From NCBI GenBank assembly GCA_004557405.1, contig SFDZ01000007.1:1-61088 (forward strand): DNA of 61,088 nt, given 5' to 3'. The DNA comes from Bacteroidales bacterium (GTDB lineage: Bacteria > Bacteroidota > Bacteroidia > Bacteroidales > Paludibacteraceae). Position numbers and translations under genes: made by a program. Every line of letters begins with the position of its first letter. Position 1 is the first letter of the stretch. This document shows, in pieces, positions 7,970 to 16,009 of this stretch. The notes below the pieces were generated by a model. It worked only from the letters and a program-made list of their open reading frames with translations, had not been told where the DNA came from and made no database searches.

Positions 7970-9448
7970 ATGGCAGAATTAAAAAACTTGACCAAACGAA
8001 GTGAAAATTATTCGCAGTGGTACAACGAATTGGTGGTGAAAGCCGATTTGGCCGAACAGTCGGCTGTGCGCGGGTGCATGGTTATCAAACCCTACGGCTA
8101 CGCTATTTGGGAAAAAATGCAGCGTCAACTCGACGATATGTTTAAGGCAACAGGGCATGTCAACGCCTACTTCCCGTTGCTGATTCCGAAGTCGTTTCTC
8201 AGCCGCGAAGCCGAACACGTCGAAGGATTTGCCAAAGAGTGCGCCGTGGTAACGCACCACCGACTGAAAACTTCGCCCGATGGACGAGGCGTGGTGGTTG
8301 ACCCCGAAGCCAAACTCGAAGAGGAACTGATCATTCGCCCAACATCGGAAACTATCATTTGGAATACCTATAAAAATTGGATAAAATCCTATCGCGACCT
8401 GCCGATTTTGTGCAACCAATGGGCGAATGTGATGCGCTGGGAGATGCGTACGCGCTTGTTCTTGCGCACCGCCGAATTTCTGTGGCAGGAGGGACACACC
8501 GCTCATGCCACGCGCGAAGAGGCCGAAGCCGAGGCTGTAAAAATGTTGAACGTCTATGCCGATTTCACCGAAAAATATATGGCACTGCCGGTTATCAAGG
8601 GCGTAAAATCGGCTAACGAACGCTTTGCCGGAGCGCTCGAAACCTACACCATCGAGGCGATGATGCAGGACGGCAAAGCACTGCAGTCGGGCACATCGCA
8701 CTTCTTGGGACAGAACTTCGCCAAGGCGTTCGACGTGCAATTTATCAACAAAGAGAATAAATTGGAATATGTGTGGGCAACATCGTGGGGCGTTTCTACA
8801 CGCTTGATGGGCGCACTCATCATGACGCACAGCGACGACAACGGACTTGTGTTGCCGCCGCATCTGGCACCGATTCAGGTGGTCATTGTACCTATCTACA
8901 AAAACGACGAACAACTCCGTCAAATCGATGCCAAAGTGGCCGGCATCGTCGAAAAATTACGCAACCGCGGTATCGCCGTCAAGTACGATAATGCCGACAA
9001 CAAACGGCCCGGTTTCAAATTTGCCGACTACGAACTGAAAGGCGTGCCGGTACGTTTGGCTATGGGCGGACGCGATTTGGACAACGACACCGTGGAACTG
9101 ATGCGCCGCGATACGCTCGAAAAACAGACGCTACCGTGCGAGGGCATCGATGCCTATGTGCAGGATTTGCTCGAAGAAATTCAGCAAAACATCTACCACA
9201 AGGCGCTCGCATTTCGCGAAGCACAAACACGCGAAGTCAATTCGTACGACGAGTTTAAGGAGGAAATCGAAAAGGGTGGCTTCTTGCTTTGCCATTGGGA
9301 CGGCACGCCCGAAACCGAAGAAAAAATCAAAGAAGAAACCAAGGCCACGATTCGCTGTATTCCGCTCGATGGCGACCGCACGCCGGGCAAATGTATGGTT
9401 ACGGGCAAACCGTCGGCCGGCCGGGTCATCATCGCACGCAGTTATTGA
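7970..9448 (+). CDS. proS: Prolyl-tRNA synthetase (archaeal/eukaryal-type, short form)
   Basis: This 492-residue class II synthetase attaches proline to tRNA-Pro. The start MAELKNLTKRSENYSQWYN and the segments VRGCMVIKPYGYAIWE, FPLLIPKSF, RPTSETIIWN (motif 2 region), LPILCNQWANVMRWEMRTRLFLRTAEFLWQEGHTAH, and the C-terminal Zn-domain-like end match the ProS type 3 enzymes that lack the YbaK-type editing insertion. Bacteroidetes commonly carry this type instead of the long bacterial ProRS. It is the last gene of the lspA operon and is followed by a terminator hairpin. Confidence 0.95.
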   Translation: MAELKNLTKRSENYSQWYNELVVKADLAEQSAVRGCMVIKPYGYAIWEKMQRQLDDMFKATGHVNAYFPLLIPKSFLSREAEHVEGFAKECAVVTHHRLKTSPDGRGVVVDPEAKLEEELIIRPTSETIIWNTYKNWIKSYRDLPILCNQWANVMRWEMRTRLFLRTAEFLWQEGHTAHATREEAEAEAVKMLNVYADFTEKYMALPVIKGVKSANERFAGALETYTIEAMMQDGKALQSGTSHFLGQNFAKAFDVQFINKENKLEYVWATSWGVSTRLMGALIMTHSDDNGLVLPPHLAPIQVVIVPIYKNDEQLRQIDAKVAGIVEKLRNRGIAVKYDNADNKRPGFKFADYELKGVPVRLAMGGRDLDNDTVELMRRDTLEKQTLPCEGIDAYVQDLLEEIQQNIYHKALAFREAQTREVNSYDEFKEEIEKGGFLLCHWDGTPETEEKIKEETKATIRCIPLDGDRTPGKCMVTGKPSAGRVIIARSY

Positions 9449-9476
9449 ACCGAAGCCTACGTGCCACACATCAAAG

Positions 9477-9512
9477 AAAAAGTATCTGTGCAGAGCAGAT
9501 GCTTTTTTTTTA
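9477..9512 (+). terminator. Intrinsic terminator after proS
   Basis: AGTATCTG (9481-9488) pairs with CAGATGCT (9495-9502), with one G-U pair and a 6-nt loop, and is followed by a run of T. Confidence 0.75.
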
Positions 9513-9606
9513 TTCGAACAAGTGCTAAAAACTTATATTTCTTGTTATTGTTTGTAAAAATTACGTTTTTTTTTGAATAAAATTTGTTTTTGTAAATATT
9601 ATATCC

Positions 9607-9614
9607 TATCTTTG
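9607..9614 (+). promoter_or_regulatory. Promoter -7 box for the 98-aa lipoprotein
   Basis: TATCTTTG matches TAnnTTTG, about 60 bp upstream of the ATG, leaving a leader that contains GGAGGAAT and AGGAG but no recognised riboswitch. Confidence 0.65.
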
Positions 9615-9675
9615 TAGCGATGGAGGAATCTGAAAATCCATAACAGAGTAGGAGTCTATTTTAAATTTTTTTATT

Positions 9676-9972
9676 ATGAAAAAAGCATGTTTTTTGATTG
9701 CAAGCGTGGCTCTTGCGTTGGGCTTCACAGCCTGTGAAAATGGCAATTATTATTGCTGGGAGGTGCAGTATGAGTATTCGTACAAGAGTGATAATAACAT
9801 ACGCGTCGAAAAGAAAAGTAGTACCACTTACGAGTGGAATACCAAGTCGGGAATCGATGTGCAAATAAAATATATGAAGGAAGAGCTTGTGGCTGAAGGC
9901 TGTTACGATATCAAAATAACCAAGCGCAAAATGAACAAGAGCAAATTGGATTGTGATAATTTTGATATGTAA
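9676..9972 (+). CDS. Small lipoprotein of unknown function, 98 aa
   Basis: The signal sequence ends LGFTAC with the lipidated Cys at residue 20. The mature part of about 78 residues is rich in Tyr, Lys and Ser, and includes CWEVQYEYSY and later GCYDIKITK. No domain is recognised. It has its own promoter box and a terminator, so it is a monocistronic unit. Its more AT-rich codons differ from the flanking proS and gyrB genes. Confidence 0.75.
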   Translation: MKKACFLIASVALALGFTACENGNYYCWEVQYEYSYKSDNNIRVEKKSSTTYEWNTKSGIDVQIKYMKEELVAEGCYDIKITKRKMNKSKLDCDNFDM

Positions 9973-9983
9973 TTCACAATTAA

Positions 9984-10025
9984 AAAACAAGCGGCGTCAA
10001 TCATTGATTGATGCCGCTTTGTTGT
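9984..10025. terminator. Terminator hairpin between the lipoprotein gene and tRNA-Cys
   Basis: GCGGCGTCAATCA (9991-10003) pairs with TGATTGATGCCGC (10005-10017), with one G-U pair; the innermost pairs open to form the loop. A-rich sequence precedes it and T-rich sequence follows, so it can serve both converging units. Confidence 0.75.
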
Positions 10026-10027
10026 TG

Positions 10028-10098
10028 AGGTACCTAGCAGAATCGAACTGCTGTATGCGGTTTTGCAGACCGGTGCCTAACCACTCGGCCAAGGTACC
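10028..10098 (-). tRNA. tRNA-Cys (GCA anticodon)
   Basis: On the minus strand the gene begins GGTACCTTGG. The 7-bp acceptor stem GGTACCT/AGGTACC is perfect, the T arm is AGCAG-TTCGATT-CTGCT, and the anticodon loop is CTGCAAA with anticodon GCA. The discriminator base is U, as expected for tRNA-Cys. It is 71 nt; CCA is not encoded. A promoter box lies just upstream. Confidence 0.95.
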
Positions 10099-10113
10099 CG
10101 AGTTTTGCGACTG

Positions 10114-10121
10114 CAAAAGTA
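10114..10121 (-). promoter_or_regulatory. Promoter -7 box for tRNA-Cys
   Basis: The minus strand reads TACTTTTGCAGTC, a perfect TAnnTTTG box, 16 bp before the mature tRNA 5' end. Confidence 0.7.
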
Positions 10122-10187
10122 GTGTTTTTTTTTGTAACTGCCAAATTTTTTGCGATGATTTTTTCTTTTTCGTTGCCCGACGCCGAC

Positions 10188-10229
10188 AAAAAAGCCCAAA
10201 GGCGCCGTCAAAAGGCGTGTCTTCGGGCT
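10188..10229 (-). terminator. Intrinsic terminator after gyrB
   Basis: On the minus strand AGCCCGAAG near 10229 pairs with TTTGGGCT ending at 10193. An inner stem CGCC/GGCG lies between them, and TTTTTT follows. Confidence 0.7.
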
Positions 10230-10253
10230 GTGAACGGATTGCTGACGCTGCCG

Positions 10254-12221
10254 TTACGCATCGACGTTGGCGTAGGTGGCGTGCGTTTCGATAAATTCGC
10301 GGCGCGGCTCGACATCGTCGCCCATCAGCATGGAGAATGTCTGGTCGGCTTCGGCAGCATTTTCCAAAGTTATTTGGCGCAGTGTGCGGTTTTCGGGGTT
10401 CATGGTTGTTTCCCACAGTTGTTCGGGGTTCATTTCACCAAGACCTTTGTAGCGTTGTTGCACGATGCCTCCTTCCTGTCCGCCGCCATACTGTTCGATG
10501 AATGCCAAACGTTGTTCTTCTGTCCAGCAGTATTGTGCCACTTTACCTTTTTTGCACAAGTAGAGTGGCGGAGTGGCTATGTAGATGTAGCCTTGCTCGA
10601 TGAGTTCTTTCATGTAGCGGAAGAAGAATGTCAGAATCAGCGTGGCTATGTGTGCGCCGTCCACGTCGGCATCGGTCATGATGATGATTTTGTGGTAGCG
10701 CAACTTTTCGATGTTCAGTGCTTTGCTGTCTTCTTCGGTGCCGATGGTTACGCCGAGAGCGGTGTAGATGTTGCGTATCTCTTTGCTTTCGAACGCTTTG
10801 TGGAACATGGCTTTTTCGACGTTCAGAATTTTGCCTCGCAGTGGCAGAATGGCTTGGAACGTGCGGTCGCGGCCGCTTTTGGCCGATCCGCCGGCCGAAT
10901 CACCTTCGACGAGGAACAATTCGCTGACGGCGGGGTCTTTGCTCGAGCAGTCGGCAAGTTTGCCGGGCAGTCCGCCACCGAATGTCGATTTGCGTAGTAC
11001 GCTTTCGCGGGCTTTGCGCGAGGCTACGCGTGCGGTGGCGGCTAAAATCACTTTCGATACGATGGTTTTGGCTTCGGTGGGGTGCTCTTCTAAGTAGTTG
11101 CTCAGGGCTTCGCCGACGGCTTGTTGCACGGCGCCCATCACTTCGCTGTTGCCAAGTTTGGTCTTGGTCTGACCTTCGAATTGCGGCTCGGCCACTTTGA
11201 TGGACAGCACGGCAGTGAGGCCTTCGCGGAAGTCCTCGCCGGCGATTTCGATATTGTTTTTCGCAATTTTTTCGAGTTCTTTTTTACAGTTGTCGTCGGC
11301 GTATTTTTTCAGCGTACGTGTCAGCGCGATGCGGAATCCGGCCAAGTGTGTGCCGCCTTCGATGGTGTTGATGTTGTTGACATACGAGTGTATGTTCTCG
11401 GTGTAGCCGTCGTTGTACATGATGGCCAATTCTATCGGGATACCTTGTTTTTCGGTGTTCAGGTAGATGACATCGTCGAACAGGTGCCGGCGGCTTTGGT
11501 CGATGTAGCGTACAAATTCGCGCACGCCATCTTTCGAGAAGAAGGTTGCCTCTTTGGTCTTGCCTTCTTCGTCGGGGCGCAGGTCACGCAGAATGATGGT
11601 GATGCCGGCGTTCAGAAATGCCAATTCGCGCATGCGGTTGGCGAGAATTTCGTATTTGTATGTGGTGGTGGTGAAAATGCTGCCGTCAGGCCAAAATTGT
11701 TGGCGTGTGCCGCGCAGATGGGTTTCGCCTACCACTTTTACGGGATACAGCGGTGTGCCGCATGTGTATTCTTGTTGGTATATTTTGCCATCGCGAAATA
11801 CTTGCGATTTCATGTGTGTCGATAGCGCGTTGACGCACGATACGCCTACGCCGTGCAGACCGCCCGACACTTTGTAACTGTCTTTGTTGAATTTACCGCC
11901 GGCGTGCAGCACGGTCATTACTACTTCCAATGCCGATTTGTGTTCTTTCTCGTGCATATCGACGGGAATGCCGCGTCCATTGTCTTGAACGGTGATGGAG
12001 TTGTCTTCGTTGATAGTTACTTCGATGTGTGTGCAGTAGCCGGCCAGCGCCTCGTCGATGGAGTTGTCGACAGTTTCGTACACCAAGTGGTGCAGACCTT
12101 TCTCGCTGATGTCGCCAATGTACATGGCCGGACGTTTGCGCACGGCTTCGAGTCCCTCGAGCACTTGAATGCTGCTCGCTCCGTAGTTCGACTCGGTTCC
12201 TTGTTTTTGTTCTTCAGACAT
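10254..12221 (-). CDS. gyrB: DNA gyrase subunit B
   Basis: The 655-residue ATPase subunit of the type II topoisomerase introduces negative supercoils with GyrA. The start chosen is the ATG at 12219-12221 (MSEEQKQG). The GHKL ATPase motifs are present (DNSIDEALAGY, DNGRGIP, GGLHGVGVSCVNALS). The Toprim domain follows with LVEGDSAGGSAKSGRDR and IMTDADVDGAHI. The C-terminal end carries the GyrA-interaction segment RYKGLGEMNPEQLWETTM. The IYTALGV...EEDSKALNIEKLRYHKI stretch favours GyrB over ParE, and the length fits Bacteroidetes GyrB. A terminator follows, and the gene is divergent from the chromate transporter pair. Confidence 0.97.
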   Translation of the reverse strand: MSEEQKQGTESNYGASSIQVLEGLEAVRKRPAMYIGDISEKGLHHLVYETVDNSIDEALAGYCTHIEVTINEDNSITVQDNGRGIPVDMHEKEHKSALEVVMTVLHAGGKFNKDSYKVSGGLHGVGVSCVNALSTHMKSQVFRDGKIYQQEYTCGTPLYPVKVVGETHLRGTRQQFWPDGSIFTTTTYKYEILANRMRELAFLNAGITIILRDLRPDEEGKTKEATFFSKDGVREFVRYIDQSRRHLFDDVIYLNTEKQGIPIELAIMYNDGYTENIHSYVNNINTIEGGTHLAGFRIALTRTLKKYADDNCKKELEKIAKNNIEIAGEDFREGLTAVLSIKVAEPQFEGQTKTKLGNSEVMGAVQQAVGEALSNYLEEHPTEAKTIVSKVILAATARVASRKARESVLRKSTFGGGLPGKLADCSSKDPAVSELFLVEGDSAGGSAKSGRDRTFQAILPLRGKILNVEKAMFHKAFESKEIRNIYTALGVTIGTEEDSKALNIEKLRYHKIIIMTDADVDGAHIATLILTFFFRYMKELIEQGYIYIATPPLYLCKKGKVAQYCWTEEQRLAFIEQYGGGQEGGIVQQRYKGLGEMNPEQLWETTMNPENRTLRQITLENAAEADQTFSMLMGDDVEPRREFIETHATYANVDA

Positions 12222-12280
12222 ATTTTCCAATTTTATTGTTTTTAATCGACCTTAATAAATAGGGTGTTGCATAAAACAAA

Positions 12281-12288
12281 CAAAAGTA
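12281..12288 (-). promoter_or_regulatory. Promoter -7 box for gyrB
   Basis: The minus strand reads TACTTTTG, matching TAnnTTTG, 60 bp upstream of the gyrB ATG. Confidence 0.65.
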
Positions 12289-12353
12289 CAAAAAAAACGG
12301 ATACGGAAGTGTATTTGCTGCAAAAACTTATCAACAATTTGCCAAAAAATGCG

Positions 12354-12361
12354 TAATTTTG
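12354..12361 (+). promoter_or_regulatory. Promoter -7 box for the chromate transporter pair
   Basis: TAATTTTGCAGTC matches TAnnTTTG. It overlaps the upstream part of the open frame, so translation must begin downstream at 12391. Confidence 0.65.
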
Positions 12362-12390
12362 CAGTCTGTATTGTGGCAATGGAGGTAAAT

Positions 12391-12978
12391 ATGATGAAAG
12401 CGTCGTTGTGGCAGTTGTTTTGGACGTTTACCAAGATTGGGGCGTTTACCATTGGTGGCGGTTATGCCATGATTCCGCTCATCGAGCGCGAGGTGGTCGA
12501 TCGCCGGCGGTGGATTACGTCCGACGATTTTCTCGATATGCTGGTGGTGGCACAGTCGGCGCCGGGCATCTTGGCGATGAACATTGCGGTGCTGGTGGGT
12601 AATAAGGCGCGTGGCAAAATGGGCGCGTTGGTCAGCGCATTGGGTTCGGCGTTGCCATCGTTTGTGCTGGTGCTGCTGTTTGCCATGTGTCTGACCGAAT
12701 TTCAGGATTCGCCTGTGCTGGCCAAAATGTTCCGGGCGGTGCGTCCTGCGGTGGTGGCTTTGATTGCCGTGCCGGTGTTCAATCTGGCCAAGGCGGCCAA
12801 ACTGAATTGGAAAACGGTGTGGATTGCGGTGGCGTCGGCGGTGCTGATTTGGTATTTTGGCGTGTCGCCGGTGTGGATTATTTTTGCGGCCGGCGTGGCC
12901 GGGGTGGTCTATGCTGCCGTGGAGCAACGTCGCGATAAGCAAAACCGCTCGAATACGTCGTCCGATAAAAAAAGTTGA
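12391..12978 (+). CDS. Chromate transporter, half-size subunit 1
   Basis: The 195-residue membrane protein starts at 12391, preceded by GGAGGT at good Shine-Dalgarno spacing, unusual for this phylum. TKIGAFTIGGGYAMIPL and the later AQSAPGILAMNIAVLVG are the CHR-domain signatures; the second holds the position of the conserved Pro-Gly-Ile segment. Four to five more hydrophobic segments follow. Short ChrA proteins act as pairs of oppositely oriented CHR halves; the partner lies 6 bp downstream. The family name comes from chromate efflux, but in anaerobic Bacteroidales the natural anion may differ. Confidence 0.88.
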   Translation: MMKASLWQLFWTFTKIGAFTIGGGYAMIPLIEREVVDRRRWITSDDFLDMLVVAQSAPGILAMNIAVLVGNKARGKMGALVSALGSALPSFVLVLLFAMCLTEFQDSPVLAKMFRAVRPAVVALIAVPVFNLAKAAKLNWKTVWIAVASAVLIWYFGVSPVWIIFAAGVAGVVYAAVEQRRDKQNRSNTSSDKKS

Positions 12979-12984
12979 TGCTTT

Positions 12985-13521
12985 ATGGTCTATTTGCAAC
13001 TATTTTATGCGTTTTTCAAAATCGGCTTGTTCGGGTTTGGTGGTGGGGCTGCCATGTTGCCGCTCATTCAGTTCGAGTTGGTGGAACATTACCATTGGGT
13101 GTCGTCGGCGGAGTTCGCCAATATGGTGGCGGTATCGCAAATGACGCCCGGTCCTATCGGCATCAACTGTGCTACTTATGCCGGTTATTTGGCTACGGGC
13201 GGTGTGTTGGGGTCGTTGGTGGCTACGGTGGCGGTGGTGTTGCCATCGTTCATCATCATGCTGATAGTGGCCAAAATGCTGGCTAAATTCAAAAATAATG
13301 TCTATGTCGAAGGCGCATTGCGCGGCTTGCGACCGGTGGTGGTCGGTCTGATTGCGGCGGCGGCTTTGTTGCTGATGAACGAGGAAAATTTTGGCGAACA
13401 TTGTGCCGATTATGTCAGTTGGCTGATTTTTGCAGTAGCATTCGTGGCTGTTAAGTTTCTGAAAATCAACCCGATTCTAATGATAGTGCTGGCGGCTGTG
13501 GCCGGCTTGGTCATTTATTGA
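12985..13521 (+). CDS. Chromate transporter, half-size subunit 2
   Basis: The 178-residue second CHR-domain protein follows the first by 6 bp. It carries FKIGLFGFGGGAAMLPLIQ near the N-terminus and SQMTPGPIGINCATYAGY, the second signature of the family. The pair corresponds to the two halves of full-length ChrA. About five to six hydrophobic helices are visible. No terminator was recognised before the tcdA promoter. Confidence 0.88.
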   Translation: MVYLQLFYAFFKIGLFGFGGGAAMLPLIQFELVEHYHWVSSAEFANMVAVSQMTPGPIGINCATYAGYLATGGVLGSLVATVAVVLPSFIIMLIVAKMLAKFKNNVYVEGALRGLRPVVVGLIAAAALLLMNEENFGEHCADYVSWLIFAVAFVAVKFLKINPILMIVLAAVAGLVIY

Positions 13522-13575
13522 CGCCGCATGGCGGAAACTTGCACGCGGTGTGGCGGTTGTTGCCGATTTTTTCTG

Positions 13576-13583
13576 TATCTTTG
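13576..13583 (+). promoter_or_regulatory. Promoter -7 box for tcdA-lolD
   Basis: TATCTTTGCAGTG matches TAnnTTTG, 34 bp before the ATG at 13617. Confidence 0.7.
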
Positions 13584-13616
13584 CAGTGCAATAATGTTGG
13601 TTTGTAAAAAAAAACG

Positions 13617-14360
13617 ATGTCTATGTGGGAAGAGCGTACGCAACTGATGTTTGGTACTGACAAATTGGCACGTTTGCGCGCTGCTCATGTGTTGGTGGTT
13701 GGTCTTGGCGGCGTAGGCGCTTATGCGGCCGAGATGTTGTGCCGTGCGGGCGTTGGCGAACTGACTTTGGTGGATGCCGACATTGTTTCCGAAACCAATA
13801 TCAACCGACAGTTGGTGGCGTTGCATACAACCATCGGTCGGCGAAAAACTGACGTTTTGGCAGAGCGTTTGCGCGACATCAATCCGCAGGTTAAATTGCA
13901 TCTGTATGCCGAATTTTTGCGCGACGAACGCACGGCTGCCCTCTTGCGCGCTACGCACTACGATTTTTTGGTCGATGCCATCGATACGCTCAGCCCGAAA
14001 GTGTTTTTGCTGCACGAGGCGTTTGTGCTTGGCATCCCGACGGTGTCGAGCATGGGATCGGGCGGTAAACTCGACCCTACGCAGGTGAAAATTTGCGACA
14101 TCTCGAAATCGGACTACTGCAAGTTGGCTCACATGGTGCGCAAATATCTGCACCGATTGGGAGTGCGCAAAGGCATAACGGTGGTCTATTCGCCCGAAAA
14201 AGTGGCCGAAAGCCGCATCGAAACAGTTGATAATGAACAAAATAAACGTTCGAACGTGGGGACAGTGTCGTATATGCCGGCGGTGTTTGGGTGCTTTTTG
14301 GCGTCGCATGTCATTCGTGCCATCACCGACGAATTGACGCCTTTGTCAAACGGAAAATAA
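13617..14360 (+). CDS. tcdA: tRNA threonylcarbamoyladenosine dehydratase (TcdA/CsdL)
   Basis: The 247-residue E1-like (ThiF/MoeB fold) enzyme cyclises t6A37 to ct6A in tRNAs using ATP. The opening WEERTQLMFGTDKLARL, the nucleotide loop VVGLGGVGAYAAEMLCRAGVG, DADIVSETNINRQLVAL and the catalytic-region DAIDTLSPK are all typical. GVRKGITVVYSPE and the end near SYMPAVFGCFLAS also match TcdA rather than ThiF or MoeB. ATG codons at 13617 and 13623 are both possible starts. The lolD gene begins 11 bp after the stop. Confidence 0.93.
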   Translation: MSMWEERTQLMFGTDKLARLRAAHVLVVGLGGVGAYAAEMLCRAGVGELTLVDADIVSETNINRQLVALHTTIGRRKTDVLAERLRDINPQVKLHLYAEFLRDERTAALLRATHYDFLVDAIDTLSPKVFLLHEAFVLGIPTVSSMGSGGKLDPTQVKICDISKSDYCKLAHMVRKYLHRLGVRKGITVVYSPEKVAESRIETVDNEQNKRSNVGTVSYMPAVFGCFLASHVIRAITDELTPLSNGK

Positions 14361-14371
14361 AGACAAAAACG

Positions 14372-15025
14372 ATGATAATCACCAAAAATTTGACAAAATC
14401 ATTTGGCAATTTGCAAGTGTTGAAAGGCGTTGGCTTGCATGTGGCACCGCACGAGATTGTGTCGATTATGGGGCCGAGCGGCGCCGGCAAAACTACCTTG
14501 TTGCAGTTACTTGGCACGCTCGATCGTCCCGATGCAGGGTCGGTGGAGGTGGCCGGCACCGATGTGCTGCGGCTGAAAGGCGACGCACTCTCCGATTTCC
14601 GAAACAGGCATATCGGCTTCGTGTTCCAATTCCATCAACTTTTGCCTGAATTTACGGCTTGCGAGAATGTGATGATGCCGGCGCTGATTGCCGGCGAAAC
14701 GTTTCGTGCTGCCGAAAAACGTGCGATGGAACTGCTTGATTATCTGAATCTTGCAAATCGTGCCAAACACAAACCTGCCGAATTGTCGGGCGGCGAAAAA
14801 CAGCGCGTGGCAGTGGCGCGAGCGTTGGTCAACCGGCCGGAAGTGCTCCTGGCCGACGAACCGAGCGGCAGCCTCGACAGTGTCAATCGCACCGAACTGC
14901 ATAAACTCTTTTTCGACTTGCGCGACCGCTTTGGGCAAACCATCCTCATCGTAACGCACGACGATGAGTTGGCGGCCATGAGCGACCGCATTGTTCGTAT
15001 GCGCGATGGACGCGTGTGCGATTAG
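14372..15025 (+). CDS. lolD: LolD-type ABC transporter ATP-binding protein
   Basis: This 217-residue ATPase has Walker A GPSGAGKTTLL, the Q-loop FVFQFHQLLPEFTACENVMMPALI, the signature LSGGEKQRVAVARALVNRP, Walker B VLLADEPSG and the H-loop VTHDDE. FQFHQLLPEFTA and MMPALI are the hallmarks of LolD, the ATPase that drives lipoproteins out of the inner membrane; FtsE or MacB-type ATPases are less likely. No LolC/E permease is nearby. The start is the ATG at 14372; the open frame upstream overlaps tcdA. It shares a transcript with tcdA and ends at a clear terminator. Confidence 0.9.
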   Translation: MIITKNLTKSFGNLQVLKGVGLHVAPHEIVSIMGPSGAGKTTLLQLLGTLDRPDAGSVEVAGTDVLRLKGDALSDFRNRHIGFVFQFHQLLPEFTACENVMMPALIAGETFRAAEKRAMELLDYLNLANRAKHKPAELSGGEKQRVAVARALVNRPEVLLADEPSGSLDSVNRTELHKLFFDLRDRFGQTILIVTHDDELAAMSDRIVRMRDGRVCD

Positions 15026-15050
15026 TTATTTTTCTGAAAATGAATCTGTT

Positions 15051-15086
15051 ACGAGGTTTTCGGATGACGAAAATCTCGTTTTTTTT
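15051..15086 (+). terminator. Intrinsic terminator after lolD
   Basis: ACGAGGTTTTCG (15051-15062) pairs with CGAAAATCTCGT (15068-15079), with one G-U pair and a 5-nt loop, followed by eight T. Confidence 0.85.
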
Positions 15087-15138
15087 ACTTTCTTTGCTAA
15101 AAAAATGACGATTTTTTCGTTTTTTGTGGAAAAATGGC

Positions 15139-15146
15139 TATCTTTG
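15139..15146 (+). promoter_or_regulatory. Promoter -7 box for nfnAB
   Basis: TATCTTTGTAGT matches TAnnTTTG, 27 bp before the ATG at 15173. Confidence 0.7.
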
Positions 15147-15172
15147 TAGTTTGATAAAAATACTAAAAAACC

Positions 15173-15997
15173 ATGTATAGAATTGTTGATAAATCCTATT
15201 TTTCGCCGAATGTTTTGCGCTTGGAAATCGAGGCACCGCTGATAGCCAAAGCACGCAAAGCCGGCCATTTTGTCATCGTTCGTGTGGACGAACGGGGCGA
15301 ACGCATTCCGCTGACCATTGCCGGTGCCGATGTGCAACGCGGCACTATCACGTTGGTGGTGCAGAAAATGGGCGTTTCGTCCACCAAGTTGTGCAATCTC
15401 AATGTTGGCGACGAGGTAACCGACGTGGTCGGCCCGTTGGGCAAAGCCACTCATATCGAACGGTTTGGTACGGTGGTTTGCGCTTGTGGCGGCGTCGGCA
15501 CTGCGCCGATGTTACCCATTGCCGAAGCGTTGAAACAAGCCGGCAATCGTGTGATAACGGTGTTGGCTGCCCGCACCAAAGATTTGGTTATCCTCGAAGA
15601 ACAGATGCGGCAATTTTCCGACGAAGTAGTGGTGATGACCGATGATGGATCGTATGGCCAAAAGGGCTTGGTAACGGCCGGCGTCGAATCGGTGATTCAA
15701 CGCGAAAAAGTCGATTTCTGCGTTACCATCGGACCTGCCATCATGATGAAATTTGTGTCGTTGTTGACAAAAAAATACGAAGTGCCGACCATCGCATCGT
15801 TGAACACGATAATGGTCGATGGCACGGGCATGTGCGGCGCCTGCCGCGTTACTGTTGGCGGACAAACAAAATTTGTGTGTGTCGATGGTCCCGAATTTGA
15901 TGCACATCAGGTCGATTTCGACGAGATGATGATGCGTCTTGGCGCCTATCGTGCCGAAGAACAAGAAGCAAAAGAACATTTGTTGGAACAAAAATGA
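15173..15997 (+). CDS. nfnA: NfnA/SudB-like FAD- and NAD(P)-binding ferredoxin reductase subunit
   Basis: The 274-residue subunit resembles the small subunit of NADH-dependent reduced ferredoxin:NADP oxidoreductase. It has the FAD-binding barrel (GERIPLTIAGADV), a Rossmann part with GGVGTAPMLPIAEALKQ, and a C-terminal Cys cluster, MCGACRVTVGG...KFVCVDGPEFDAHQVDFDE, that binds a [2Fe-2S] centre. The gene is followed 12 bp later by the GltA-like large subunit. The pair can balance NADH, NADPH and ferredoxin pools by electron bifurcation. The alternative name, sulfide dehydrogenase subunit, cannot be excluded. Confidence 0.88.
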   Translation: MYRIVDKSYFSPNVLRLEIEAPLIAKARKAGHFVIVRVDERGERIPLTIAGADVQRGTITLVVQKMGVSSTKLCNLNVGDEVTDVVGPLGKATHIERFGTVVCACGGVGTAPMLPIAEALKQAGNRVITVLAARTKDLVILEEQMRQFSDEVVVMTDDGSYGQKGLVTAGVESVIQREKVDFCVTIGPAIMMKFVSLLTKKYEVPTIASLNTIMVDGTGMCGACRVTVGGQTKFVCVDGPEFDAHQVDFDEMMMRLGAYRAEEQEAKEHLLEQK

Positions 15998-16009
15998 TAG
16001 TTCGAAACA

